Part shown: piece by piece, positions 38,064-52,699 of the stretch | Layout: each line of letters begins with the position of its first letter | How positions within the stretch are numbered: position 1 is the first letter of the stretch | Assembly: GCA_023846275.1 (NCBI GenBank) | Contig: CM043865.1 | Span: 33,680,412-33,744,411 of the forward strand | Length of the DNA stretch: 64,000 nucleotides | Direction of reading: 5' to 3' | DNA from: Vanilla planifolia | Taxonomy: Eukaryota > Streptophyta > Magnoliopsida > Asparagales > Orchidaceae | Notes under the pieces: model-generated | The model's input: the letters and a program-made list of their open reading frames with translations, nothing else | Told to the model about the DNA's origin: nothing | Database searches by the model: none | Translations under genes and position numbers: made by a program

Positions 38064-39344
38064 TTGGTTGTGATACTGTTTCTGCTGTGGAAGAAAGAGG
38101 AGGGGATACTCAACTGAGTTACCCATCATGAAGGCTTGCAAAACAGAGGTCGAGAGGAGAGGAGAGGACACAATGAGCTGATGCCATACAGCTGCATATT
38201 GATATGACTCTTTAGATTCTATTTAGTAATGTGTACTAGATTTGTTTTTAGAACGTATGAGAAGGGAAGACGGATTATTTGTGTGCTCTATGCAAGAAGT
38301 TAGATCAAAAGCTTATAAGCTAATGGATTGGGATTACTATTTGCATTCCAAGCTTTCAAACTTCTTATTATTCATTGTTTGAAGTCATATATGTGAACAT
38401 TTGTGGAATAAGCAACAATGAGAAGTGGCATGTGAAACATGCCTGGCGTGTTATTCGTGCGTGCATTTAGCTATTAAGCATGTGAGCAAGTTGGAGAATA
38501 ATGATGAGGAAAAGGAGCATCTGGACTTGATAAGCTAATTTTTTTCAATCTTTTTGTCAATTAAGATTTTATGATTTAAAACCCTTGAGTTGATAATTAA
38601 AATAAATAAGATAGCTCTATTATTATAATATTATTTGATTGATTAAAATTTATAAATTCAAATAAAATTTAAAATACATAAACTATTTTAAAAAATCATT
38701 TTTCTTGCAAAATAAGTCGAAGCAAAATATTGTTTCTTCCAACCACCATAATAATGGAATCCAACTGTCCCCACTGCTTAAATTGTGGATTTGACATGGA
38801 CCCAACTGAAATAACTCTCTTGCATCATGAACATCATTTTTCTTTTATATTTTATAGTTTTATGCATATCATTAGTAGATAATATTTTTTTTTATCTTCT
38901 TTAGGAAGCATGTTATTAGTAGATAATATTTCTTACAAAATAATTGCCTTTTACATAGTAATATGACTACGATCATCTAAATTTATGGGAGAGAATCAAG
39001 GCTAAAAAAAGAATTTTTTTCAATAGTTAGGTTTAAAAATTACTTTTGCATGCGAATAAAGTTAGAAAGTAGCTTCCTTTAAAGGGAGCAAGTTAGAAAA
39101 TATATACACAAGCTTAAGAAGTTTTGTTTGTTTTGATTATTGTGACAAAAACATAATAAAGTTAATGAGGTTGAAATATTCAGCCAAAATGGAATAAAGG
39201 TATCGTATAACTGTAGAAAAAAAGTGCCGCTTCATAATTAAGAGAAGAATTCTTTGTTAACAACCGTTGTTTTAACTCTAACAACGAATATAGATAGGGA
39301 TAAAAACAAAGAAGAACAGCAGCCTTGAGTCATCTTCCTCTGCT
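38064..39344. other. Intergenic, convergent 3' ends of phosphatase and actin
   Basis: The phosphatase (+) and actin (-) genes converge here, so both 3' UTRs lie in this 1.3-kb stretch. It is AT-rich from about 38530, with no gene or clear repeat. Confidence 0.55.
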
Positions 39345-41505
<2,161 letters not shown>

Positions 41506-43584
41506 CTTCTATCTGTGATAGCAGTGTTGTCAGCACATGGTAAACAATAACAAAGATTAACTAACAACAACATTGCAAATAAGACATCACACACCAAATG
41601 CTTAGTTGATTTGATCAAGTAGAATAGCTGAACGTTCCCTTGTTATAAAAAGTCAATCATGTAACAAGTTTTTACAGAATTCAATTCTCATATATTTCCT
41701 CCAAATGATCGTCATGTTAATGGTACCACTGAGCTTATCGTTGCTCAAAACCCACTTGTTTAGCTCATTGCATGGCTCACACTACATGATGCCATTGTGC
41801 TTAGTTTTGCTATCTAAAATCAAATAACCAGTATTCTAACATAAGTGGACAAAATGCTCTAAAAATGTGTTTTTCATGGTATCGTACTTTCAATTATATG
41901 TAATGGAAAACAACTAAAATTGTTGTGATTTTGTTGTCGAGAAAGAAAAGCTTTATGTATGAAACCTAAGTGTGGTGTCCTTAAGAACTAAGTATGCTAG
42001 AAGCTATATCTAGTGGCATCTTGAAAGTATCCCAAGTGAGGGATAGAATAATTCTAGAAGAGACAAAGGAAAGAGAGAAAATGAAGATGATAGACAGTTT
42101 AAATGGATCTTTGGGATATATAAGAGATTTGTGAGAATGAGATGGATCAGACAATGAAAACTCTAAGGCTTAGCTTGGCATTGATTTTGTTTTTTGTGTT
42201 TACATTATGTTGCCTTAAGCAATCTTTCTCATTTTTTCTTTCTAATTTATGCAAAACAAAATCATTTGTTTTCCAAAATGAGTGAAACATCTATTGGAGA
42301 AGTCAACTTTTTTATAACAAAAACAAAGAAAAAAGTAAAACAAAACATGGTAAACTAGGCTAGGTAGTCAGCCCTTGGATGTCTGTCTCAAATTTTCACA
42401 GCTTAAAAGAGATTAAGGTCTCAGTTTTACCCTAGAAGATCAAACAAAAGTTGAGATCTTTAAACCTGGCAATTAGATTAAAAAGGTATTGTTAAGCAAG
42501 TTCGTTTAAATCTTCACAAATCCTTAGAATATTGGTCATGGCACATAGAATTCTTTCTAATAAATGAACAAACAAAAAATCAAAGATTTTAAAACATTTG
42601 TAAATCACACATTCATGCATTAAACTATAACAGTAAATAAAAGATGATAAACAAAACCAAGACTAGGCAAATCAGAACAAACTCATGTAATGGAAGCTTA
42701 GTCAATACAAAAGAGATCTAAAAGATTTCTATATGATCACTCTCCAACACAAAGGCTTTGCCAATAAATGTTTAAATATCCATCAAAATACCAAAATCTG
42801 ATGTTAAACAAGAAATATTTTGCTGAAACTAGACGCAATATAAGATAAACATTCTCAAGTAAGCATGTTATGTTGTTGGCTCCAGTTTTTCTGTAACAGA
42901 CAAAACCAATGTAAGATGTCTGTGGTTTTGAACAGACGTGTAGTACATTGTGACTTGGCTTTTAAGATCAAGAAAACTTGTTCTCTTTACATCTTAATTT
43001 CATGCAAACATATGTTAGGAGAAGTTGGGATGCATTAAGAGGACATATGCATGCTCAATACAAGTTCAAAGTCCCTAATTTGATGCTTTCTGAATCCATC
43101 TCATGCAACACACACTTAACTTTGTGAATCTTGTAAAACATTATTGGTTCAAAGACTAATTGAAAACACAAAATACACCAGACTTCAAACTAAACAGTTT
43201 CCCTCAGTTTGGCTCCCAATAGATCCATCATTCTTGGACTCAAAATGCTGCATTTTTTTGTATGACCAAATCATAATTCTTTGTAAGAGACTATATTTGC
43301 AAAAGGCGCTGTTCTTATACATTTTATTGGAATTTACTTAATTCTTTTTAAACCATGATTTTGAAAATCCCTTGAAAGGAGTCATAAATGCAATTGTTAT
43401 TACACAAACATATAATTTTTACACCAACCATATCTTGAACTTTTGAAATGATGAAAGCATTAAATTAGACTTTGCAAACTAAGAGTTTTTCACATCACTA
43501 ACTACTTGAAAGAAACCACTGGATATTTTGATTTGATGAAACACAAGTAATGGCTTTGCATTAGGCCACTTCTCTGTTAGTCAT

Positions 43585-44030
43585 TGATACGGCTCTACAA
43601 AGTCTCACATTGGTTAATAATTAATTGGGGTGATTCTTAAGTTACTAAGATTCTCTCACCTAATAAGCAATCTTTTGGGTTGGTTTCTCCTCCCAGGTTT
43701 AAGGCTTACAATTAGTGCTTTGTCAAGAAGTTAACGCTGGGGCATACAAAACCATCCAGAATTTGCTAATAGATAACGCAACCCAAAAAAGGGCAACCAC
43801 TAAAGTGAGTAAAGCCATTAAAATGGTCTAATAAAAAGAGTGACTTGGAAGAGGGCTACCAGCATAGTGAGTGAAGCAATCTAGAGTAGACTTTATGGAT
43901 GTCAGCTTTTCAAGGGATGGGCAATGATATGGCTTCGCATAATTCTACATTTGTTAATAACTAGTTTGTGGCATGATTTTTTTGTAAAGTTCTCCTATCT
44001 CACAGGACAATCTTTTTTATTAGTCTTGAG
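43585..44030 (+). mobile_element. TRIM-like pair of short direct repeats
   Basis: Two copies of a roughly 105-bp unit, 43585-43690 and 43925-44030, are 340 bases apart in the same orientation. Both start tgata.ggct and share acatt.gttaataa, gat..tt..gt, tctc..ctcac and aatctttt. The first contains agtctcacattggtta, reminiscent of the tcccacattgg word in many plant LTRs. No protein is encoded between them. The size and layout fit a terminal-repeat retrotransposon in miniature, but identity between copies is only moderate. Confidence 0.4.
43780..43885 (+). repeat. Short internal repeat between the TRIM-like ends
   Basis: The words gggcaaccactaaagtgagtaaagc (about 43790) and gggctaccagcatagtgagtgaagc (about 43854) are alike and lie 64 bases apart. 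Confidence 0.5.
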
Positions 44031-44549
44031 GCCTATTTGACATAAATATGTATATGTTTGAAGCACTTTTGATAGCCTCTGTACCTAAGAACTTCGGCAA
44101 AATTAGTAATTTCACCGTTTCTATAACTCTACAATCCCCCTAATAAAGAAAAAATGATCAATACTGTCATGGAAGAGGAAGTATCTATCAGGACCTTCAC
44201 TAAGAACTACAATTTGGCAACAAAATGCTTTACTCAAATTTGGAAGCCGTGTCAACTTCAAAAGTTGGAAGTGCTTCCCACAATCCATGGCCTGCTTTAT
44301 CATACAAAAACAAAATGCATATTATTTTTAAAAAAGCGATAAATGTCCCATTGACGTGGGCAGCTTACACGAGCAGCAAAACGGAATGAATCGTTTTACA
44401 CTCGGAAAATATCGATCAAAGGAACAGACCAAATATATCAAAAGATCGATCCCAACGACCAACCGACCAAATCAAACGACCGCAAATGCGAGCGATACCC
44501 ATGTTTCAAACTGATCAAAAGAGAAGAAAGACGAGTGTTTGACCATTAC

Positions 44550-44715
44550 CGAAAGTGTCTACGAGCGCAGGAGGAAGGTAGGGAGCGAAAGATAAGAAAG
44601 AGAGGAAGGAGAGCCGGTAATGGATTCTCCGGCGGGATTTCTGCCCTTTACCTGACCCGCTGTTCCCTCTCTTTCTCCTCTCTCTGGATTTCTTGCACAA
44701 GATATAAATTTGAGC
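44550..44715 (-). promoter_or_regulatory. Putative actin core promoter and leader exon
   Basis: On the minus strand a TATA-like aaatttatatc (complement of about 44701-44712) is followed by a purine-rich aga-repeat tract and then a pyrimidine-rich tctccttcctctctttc leader, ending at the putative donor 44550. Its base composition stands out from the surroundings. Upstream DNA to about 44840 is also less AT-rich. Assignment to actin rests on position and orientation only. Confidence 0.4.
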
Positions 44716-44840
44716 GATCTCGGTGCGGGAGAGTAACCAACGGATGCCCGCTTCTCCCTCCACTCACCCTTTCTCCAAAACCTGGTCTTTCGGTCAATTG
44801 TAAGGTCCGAAATTTAACGCTTAATCGCCTCCAAAACTAA

Positions 44841-46050
44841 CTAAGAACACGTGCAATGCACGTGGAACTTACTCATATTTTCTCCTCCCAATATGTTTTA
44901 ATTCCTAATGTCTTCTTGAGGATTTTTTTTTAATTACACCTTTGGCCTTTTTCCTTGATAATTAATTCTATAAGAAAAAAAATTAAAGTACAAAAAATTA
45001 TTTTGCTAATTAAATATCATTTTTATAAGAGATAAGTTTTATGTAGATATATGAAAAGCTATCCTTGGTACAACCCAAAAGAAGTTGAATAACTTTTCTT
45101 CAATCTACATATAATAAAACAGGATATTTTTGTGATGTTACAAGAGTGGTTTTCAAAGATAACAAATTACTTCAAGACTTAAGTGTTGTTAAGATTATTT
45201 ATATTTTTTATGAGAATGTTTGAAAAAAGTTTTGAAAGATATTTATACAAATAAAGAAGTTATTAAGATTCCACAATAAGCTTTTCAAAGGCATTGCAAT
45301 TGTATAAAAACAAGACGTTAGAAGATATTGTAAAGTGAGCACAATGTTGAGTATAGTCTCAAACTGTGAGCTTGAGCACATGAGTAAAAAGAGTCTTTGG
45401 GTTTATTCTTTAATCTCATGGTATAGTTTGGAAGTTAAAGAGGCGTTACAGATAATAGCTTTTTTAATGATATAAAGAGATGATTGACTTGAAATGTATT
45501 GACGTAATGTGTTCTTAAAAAATGTATAATCACAAGAAGATTACTCAAAGTGTTTATGTGCTATAGGAGATGGCTCTAAGTAGCATTAATAAATCGAGAA
45601 GGTTGCTTGAGCTAATTTTTAGACTTAATGGGCAAGTTGGAACTATTTTTAGAAGTTCAAAGAGGGTTTGGTCATATAGATGAGGTATTTTGTGTTAAAG
45701 TCTCTTAAGCTATATTAGATCTTTGTGGATTAGTTATTAAAGAAGGTTATCTTTAATGAGTAATTTTGAAAAATGTCATTATTAATTTCATTAAAGTTCA
45801 TAGATAGGTTAGACATTGTTTTATGAGGTGTTCTTTTGAATAGTTGAGACATGCATAAATCTAGGATTGAAGAAAAATATGTTATATATTAAAACTATCC
45901 AAGAGATGTGTAGAAATTTTCATTAGATTATTTAAACTATTCAAGAGGCTTTTAGATAATCATTATTAAGAGATTGGATTTTATATTAAATTTGTATGGT
46001 ATAGATTATTAGCATTTATTTTAATTTATATCATGATTAATATTGATATT
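44841..46050. other. AT-rich intergenic DNA
   Basis: No gene. Given the RNase H relic just to the right, this may be older gypsy DNA, but I could not recognise the reverse transcriptase in it. Confidence 0.4.
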
Positions 46051-46054
46051 AATC

Positions 46055-46186
46055 TCATATTTATTATCTTAATTTGTATCAAAATGATTGAAATATAAAA
46101 AGGAATTATGATTATGATTTAATGATAACTTACTATGTGGGTAATGACAATATAGTTGATGATGCTTTAAGTAGAAAGGTAATCTT
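46055..46186 (+). pseudogene. Ty3/gypsy RNase H C-terminal relic
   Basis: Read across one frame shift, the sequence gives YYLNLYQND-NIKRNYDYDLMITYYVGNDNIVDDALSRK. This corresponds to the gypsy RNase H end (LKYLF..K.LN.RQ.RW.E..KDYD..I.YHPGK.N.VADALSRK). DDALSRKV at about 46155-46178 is the clearest part. It is a fragment of an old element. Confidence 0.65.
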
Positions 46187-46496
46187 ATGTTTTTTGAGTG
46201 AGTATTTAAGACAAATTAGATCCTTTTTGAGATTGAAAGATTAGAAGTAGCTATGTACCAAAAATGTTGGCTTCTTTTACCAACTTTTGATAAGCCTAAT
46301 TAGTTGGGTTCATTTAAGGAAGACCAATAGCTAAATAAGAAATATTAGTAGCTAATTCAAAAGATTAGGAATGGATGCGGGTTTGCAATGTAGTTATTGA
46401 TGAATAATTTTTTTTTATTTATGTACTTCTATTTTTGTGAATAAAAAGTGTGCATTCAACTCTAATTAGAGTGATTCTAACTTTCTCTTTTTTGTG

Positions 46497-46620
46497 AGAG
46501 ATAAAAATTAAATATGAGAGGCGTTTCATTAAGAGAGCTAGTAACAAAACAAATATTTATGAAAGATAAGAATCATAGGAGAGAGACATTCTACTAGAGA
46601 GCCAATAATTAAACAAATTT
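46497..46620 (+). repeat. Tandem duplication, two copies of about 62 bp
   Basis: 46497-46558 and 46560-46620 share agataa.aat.a, gag.g.catt..a..agag and caataa..aacaaat.ttta in the same order. Non-coding. Confidence 0.6.
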
Positions 46621-47930
46621 TTATTTCCATCAACACCTGTAAGTCTTCACTAAACCAATGCCCTTCTCAATAATATTCTAAATCTTAGCTTGCAATTTTG
46701 TCATCCTTTTAAACCAAGTTTCTTCAATAACCCTAACCACCATCTCATCATCTTTTTTTATTTTTTGTACTCTACATGTCAACTCTTATAAAATCATACG
46801 ACATTATTACCAAAAATATGCATTATTTTAATATTTTTTATTTTTTAGATAATAATCTAAAGATAAATTTACTCTTTTTCTATTAAAATATTTCATATAA
46901 AGTTTATCTCAAATTCTTTATTTTATGTGTGTGATATTAGATGTGATAAACCCTATTTTATAAGATTATATACTTCATATGTAAAGTGTTGTCACATACT
47001 TAACATAATAATCTATGTTCCAACTTTAAAATATTAGATGAACTTAGTGATAATAGTTTATTAAAATTAATATCTATTTGAAATTATAATGAAAAATAAA
47101 TATTTTTCTATAAAAATAAGTAAATCATTTCATATAAATATATAAGTAGAATTATTATAGAAGTAAGAGAAATGTTTGTGCATATGATAATTTTTTTAAC
47201 TTCATCCAAATTCAAATTGATATATTAGTTATATAAAGGGAATATTCACATGCTATTAGAGTGTGTATTGTACTTGAAATTACGTAAATAGGATCTTTGG
47301 AGAAGTTGGCTATTAAAGTTACCGTTGAAAAGCCTGCTAAAATAGGTTGGATGGTGCAAAGAAATAAGCGTCCCTTGAAAACACGATGATGTGTCATGCA
47401 GATGGCCATAGAATGATTTGATATGCTCGTATGATTTAATTTAATTATCTAAATAAAGAAATCAATTACTTAAATTAAGAAATACATGTAATAATTATAA
47501 TTATTTTTTTAGCAAATATAGTAAAGGAAAATAATTTAAAAGATAATTTCCTTTTGATTTATTTTATTAAATATATGTTTGTAATGAATTGATTATAATG
47601 ATTTTATACTATTTTATTAAGCAAAAAAGGCCGGACGATAATTTTTTGACAATATATTGGTTAGAAAAAATTTAAATTTTTTATTTTAATTTTTTAATTG
47701 CCATCCTTGAGATAGAAAGGGAAAACAAGGATGTTGTAACTTAGTGTCTGGTTTGGATTTTGATGCGAGATCCTCTTATCTTAAAATAGTTTTTTAATAT
47801 AATTTTTTGTTCAAATATATTTGTCTTTATTTAGATCCAATCTTAATAATGATTTTGAGCTTTGTTTTTTGTCCAACTGATGTAGAAATTCTATTTGTTA
47901 AACTATGTAAAAGTCTTCTATCTTATTTTA
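46621..47930. other. AT-rich intergenic DNA
   Basis: No gene or clear repeat was recognised. Confidence 0.5.
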
Positions 47931-48186
47931 GTCATGAGGATTATTATTGTACTTGATAATCGATGTTCTCTCAAAAATAAATCTTGGATAAATTCTATTT
48001 TTAATGAAATGGTAAATAAAATAAAACATAATTTATGATATTGTAACAAGTCATGAGTATTATTATTGTACTTGATAATCGATGTTCTCTCAAAAATAAA
48101 TCTTGGATAAATTCTATTTTTAAAATATAAATAAAATTCTTGTTACAATATCATAAATTATGTTTTATTTTATTTACCATTTCATT
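47931..48186. repeat. Perfect 48-bp inverted repeat interleaved with a 73-bp direct repeat
   Basis: Direct copies 47931-48003 and 48050-48122 begin gtcatgag and end ctattttta; they differ at one base. Inverted arms 48003-48050 (aatgaaatggtaaataaaat...) and 48139-48186 are perfect reverse complements over 48 bases, with an 88-base loop that contains direct copy 2. The structure can fold into a long hairpin. Confidence 0.95.
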
Positions 48187-49735
48187 AAAACAAACAAAGT
48201 ATAAGTAATGGTTAATATGTGATGTTTGTGATTTTTCACTCATTTGCTAGTGATTTATAATAATTGTTCCTATTTTTGGATAAACAAGAAAGATTGTTAA
48301 GTTTTGCGACTATCTAATCAAACTATCACAAAGGAAACAAGAAGTTTTTTAGTTCTTTTGTGATTGTCTCAATCATTACTAACATTCAATATCTTGTTTA
48401 AAAACTTTTATGTCAACTAAAGATGACAAATTATGAACTAGTCTTGAGATAATATAAATGAGTTCACAAACATATGTGAGATATTAATTATTATAATAAT
48501 TATGATATAATAAAATAAAAACTTTCAAATTTGAGAAAATAAAATTCTAACATTCACTTTCATGTGTAATCTTCTTTTATTATGTGATTCAACATCTCTA
48601 AAAAAAGGTAAACTTCTATTATTAATTACTTTATCAAATTAAAATGAATCTATAATAAAAATAGTTAGTAACTAAAGCAAACTTTTTAATAAGAATAACA
48701 AATTGTTAGAGTGTGATCATATCAAGGTCCTATAATTCTATGGATTCTACAATCATTAAGGTTAAGGATCAGTTTTTATTGTTAGAGAATTTTGGTTTAT
48801 GACATAATGATTTCTTAATTGGGTTAGATATAAGACGACTTTAGCATAGATTGAACATCATTATGGACAGGTATTTTACATCCATATAATAAGTCTACAT
48901 TTGGTATGCCCATTATACTAATTACAAATACTTACATCAAATGTGTCTATAGATTTTTGTTAGATTTTTCTAATTTTATGAATTATATATTTTAGCAAAT
49001 CTCATGCTTTGATTTGATTATGAATAAAATGGTACAAAAAAATTTAGGGTTTTTAGATGTTATGAGAGAATCATTTTATAGTAATGATGTAATGAAGTGT
49101 GTACAAAAGTTGGGTATAAGCATTGGAGAAAAACTTAACGTGACCACTATGGTCAAGTATGTCCATTGGCATTATATCAAGTCCATAATGTATTATATTT
49201 TTTAGCTATTTATATAATGATGCCTTTTTGTAATATATTTCTACATAGGTGCTTCTTATATATTAACTCTACTTAGACTTTGTTTATCAACAATTATTAT
49301 AAAAATATAATATAGTTGGTGAAATTGAAAATCGTAATTAAAATATAATGATGTTTGATAAACTATATTTGATATTTGAAATATAGAAAATGTATAAAAA
49401 CAAATTTGACTTTCAACTTCTTGAGAATTGTTAGAGTAAAAGTATAATAATTATAAATAAAGAATAATTAGAGGGTTACATGTTGATGAAAAAAATGTAA
49501 TAGACGACTAATCAAATGATTCGATGGTTCCATTTGACAAAGACCTTTTTACTAATTTGAATTCTATTTTTATAAGACCTTAGATGAATTTTCTAGTGTG
49601 CGATAATGCAAAACATAAAAATCTTTAATACAGTGTAGTTTTAAAAAATATGCAAAAATCAAATTTTAAGCTTTGAAAATTATGCAAATTTTACTTTAAA
49701 ATCATTCAGACCCTTAACATGATATTTTTCCTTTC
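48187..49735. other. AT-rich intergenic DNA
   Basis: No gene is seen. A 63-codon open frame at 49014-49205 has no recognised motif. Confidence 0.45.
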
Positions 49736-49739
49736 TTCT

Positions 49740-50790
49740 TGATCATAATATTTTGTTTTAAATGTATGCATACCTAATATTTCATTATTATCAAATAATT
49801 TTACTTCATATATCTTTCAAATATTCATTTATTTATAATTTTTTGTATATGTATTTAGATGATCATTAGTCATTATATGATTGGATTATTATCATTAAAT
49901 CTTATTAAATCATCTTGAATCCATGAGACTGATAAAAAAAATTTAATAATTATAAATAAAGAATAATAATTTAATTTTTTTATTTTTTAATATCTTATCT
50001 GAGTCTTCTATTTATGGTTAGAATATAGTTCTAATTGAAGAACTACATCCAAACACTATAAAATATTTTGAAACAAATGAAAAAAAAATCTTTAACAAAC
50101 AAAGTTTTATTCATTTTTCTTTATCTTGATACTTTGCATTAAATTTGTTATCTATTTGTTTCTTTATTATCTTTAAGTAACTCTATTTTGTACATTATTC
50201 AAATAATTATTTATCTAATAGTCTTATATATATGCATTTATATTATGATTAAGATTCACCAGATTAAATTATCATCATTAAACTTATCAAAATTGTGTTG
50301 AATAATAGTTTAGATTCTTTTTGTTCTTTTAATATTTTGTAAAAATTGTTATGTGAATCTTTCACTTCTTTTTGGTATATAGTTTCAATCGAAAAATAGT
50401 ATCTAAACATAATAAATATGTTAGAAACATAAAAGGTAAAACTCTTACCAAGTCAAGCCTTAAAGCTTTTGTGTTAGTTCTTCATCCTTAACATATTTTC
50501 ACCATTTATTACATGAGCACATGTATTAAAAAATCAACACTAAAAGTACTACTATGTGTCTCACACAATAAGAATATTGTTGATGTAAATACATAATGTC
50601 ATTCATTAATCATTTTATTTATTTTGAGTTACAACTAATATGACATTAATCTATTTTATAAACAAAGAAAACACCAATATTCAATTATGAATATTATTAT
50701 CCAATTTGCCAAAAAAAAAAAACGATTTCAACCTTTATTAACAATTTACATTGAAAAGAACAGACAAATTATCTTTATTCTTATTTTGTT
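49740..50790 (+). repeat. Segmental duplication, copy 1 (3' flank of cytochrome b561)
   Basis: Aligns collinearly with 62980-64000. Shared landmarks include aaataaagaataataattta, tctt.tctgagtct / gagtctatcactta, catccttaacatatttt, agttacaactaatatga and ccaatttgcc followed by acgatttca.cctttattaacaatttac. The last 200 bases are the most similar, with constant offset 13219. It runs into the presumed 3' UTR of the cytochrome b561 gene. Confidence 0.88.
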
Positions 50791-50838
50791 CCTCATTTCT
50801 TTAATTTTGAACCGATTCAGGAGAAGAAATCAAGTTTC

Positions 50839-51743
50839 TCATGGAAGCACAACGGATAGAACGACAGACACCCCAAAGAAAACAATTGCTACCCCCGTGA
50901 AGTTAATCACAAGAGCTTCGCTACCCCTCAGGAGCGACAAGAACCGGAACCTCTGAATCAAACCGGTCCCAGAGTTGAAAACCGCCAAAGCAAAGATCAC
51001 CAGGCCGAAAAACACGTGCCAAGGTTTCACTACCGCCCTCACAAACGACCTCGCTCCCGGAAACAAGAAGCACACGAATCCCACCAGGAACTGCAAAAGA
51101 AACACCAGCCCAAAATCACTTTGGGGGAAGGAAGAAGACAACGGTTCGGGGTGGTGTGCGGCTCACCTGGACAAAGAACAGAGTCATGACGGCCAGACCG
51201 ATCCAAGAGTGCAAGCTGTGGACGCTTGGCACGTGGAGGTCCGTATATAGCTTGAAGATGGCGTACAGACCGAGACCACCCAGAACTAGACCGGACAGGT
51301 TCAGCAGCATGTGGACCACCTTCCTCACCTTCCTTGGACCGGGAACCAGCTTGAATGCCATGATCGCTGAACCCAATTTCCAAACACAAGCCAATTACGT
51401 CTCACACACATTTGGACTCAAGCTTACAAATTTCTTACCTTCGCCGATGCATATAATCGGCCCAAGCAGCATAAGAAGATGATGAGCCTGTGGAAACAAA
51501 GAAGAAGAAGAAATTAAACAGTTAAAAGTTTAATTCATTCGAGAGCATCTGATCCATAAGTTCAAAAAGGAAACTTGCATTTAGGAGCTTCTCCGAATCG
51601 TTGGCTTTAAGCGAAACGCCTCTCCGGAAGTGGACGAGCCACACGAGCATGAGGGTTATGGCCGCGACGGCGAAGAACTGAGCCAAAACGAGCGCTGGGA
51701 TTGCAGATATGAGGTAACTCCTGCTCTTCTTCCCGCCGGCCAT
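50839..51743 (-). CDS. Cytochrome b561 (ascorbate-dependent transmembrane electron carrier)
   Basis: Plant b561 proteins pass electrons from ascorbate across a membrane (tonoplast or plasma membrane) through two b hemes. Four exons: 51743-51579, 51487-51439, 51366-51167 and 51090-50839, totalling 666 nt, 221 residues plus TGA. Hydrophobic segments lie at about 15-37, 57-72, 90-111, 123-145, 160-180 and 196-219, six helices as expected. The heme-ligand histidines are His57 (NAHHLLM), His90 (VVHMLLN), His124 (SLHSWIG) and His163 (KPWHVFFG). The motif LLMLLGPI..IGEA and HSWIGLAVM are typical of the family. Intron 1 has a GC donor (aat/gcaagt); no GT nearby restores the conserved N-A-H junction. 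Intron 3 is only 76 bp. Upstream DNA at 51840-51985 is GC-rich and probably promoter. Confidence 0.94.
51488..51578 (-). other. GC-AG intron in cytochrome b561
   Basis: The donor is aat/gcaagttt and the acceptor ttccacag/gct. Splicing joins LLN to AHHLLM, as in relatives (NVHPLLM). Reading through instead gives ASFLFELMDQ and a stop. The other three junctions of the gene region use GT. Confidence 0.85.
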
Positions 51744-52699
51744 GGCCGAGTTCAGCAGAGCTTTGAGATGCAGGGGTAATTAGCTGAACCATTATATAAG
51801 ATATTTTAACGTCATCTAAGAGTTCTTTGATTTCGTTTTGATGTGTTTGAAGGGGAAGACGAACGGGTAACTGGGAACGAGTCGTTCTCCATGGCCGTCC
51901 GGGCTACAGTTGTCTTCTTCCAACTCATGCACTATGTCTGGAAAAGGACCGAATGAATCGACCGGCCGGTCGGGTCGACTCCGTGTTGATTCAAATTTAT
52001 CGATATGTTATTATATATATAAAAAAACAGGCTGTTCATGCGAGGAACTAATAGCTGACATTTGTATTGTTTTAATTAATTAAACATATGCTAAATTAAT
52101 ATTTGCTTGCATTTTAGTTCTATCGAAGAGCTAGTTTGTTGTTTGTTTACGAGTTATCCTCTTTACAGCTTTTGCCATGGAAATAAGATTGCCATACCAA
52201 AAGATGGAAAAGGAAATGGTTCAACAAAATATTTAGTGTAATGATATTATATGTTTATTGATGTAATATAAGAGTCTTTCAATATCAGTAAACAAATGAA
52301 TAATTGTTGACAAGAATTAGAAGTTATGAGATAGAAAATTAAGTGTTTTGATGCTCACATGAAGATTAAAATTTGGGTTTATAATATAATCTTGAGAAAT
52401 GGAACAAAGTGGAGCCTCATTTAATTTGGATGGAATGCTTATAGAAAATGTTTGTTTTAGATTGTCTTCCCAATTTTCTTATAACTTAACACATTAATAA
52501 TGGGTCCTTTAATTCACAACATTTGAATTGTTGTTTTCATTTGTTAGGTTATGCTGAACGTGGTATTAGTAATAAAGGATTCTTAGATTTTCCTACACAG
52601 AGGAGACTTAAATTTGAGGCTTGTGCCAACATTTGGATATTTTTTTTTTATTGAATCAATGATTTTACAAGTAGAAAGTAGTTTATTTTGATAATTAGA
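51744..52699. other. Upstream flank of cytochrome b561
   Basis: 51840-51990 is GC-rich and ends with cgaccggccggtcgggtcga, a short palindrome-like run. Beyond 52000 it is AT-rich with no recognised gene, grading into copia DNA. Confidence 0.5.

Larger units (their letters stand above)
41513..44549 (-). other. Putative actin 5' UTR (leader) intron
   Basis: Plant actin genes usually carry a leader intron ending a few bases before ATG. Here the minus strand reads tatcacag then atagaag then ATG, a good acceptor seven bases before the start. The nearest credible leader exon is the pyrimidine- and GC-richer block near 44.6 kb, with a donor ttcg/gtaatgg at 44550/44549. That makes a 3.0-kb intron, long for this class. 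A TRIM-like repeat pair at 43585-44040 lies within it. The donor assignment is inference. Confidence 0.45.

Noticed and set aside
50975-51482. Plus-strand open frames over cytochrome b561
   Set aside because: Antisense shadows; the minus-strand frames give the four heme-ligand histidines.
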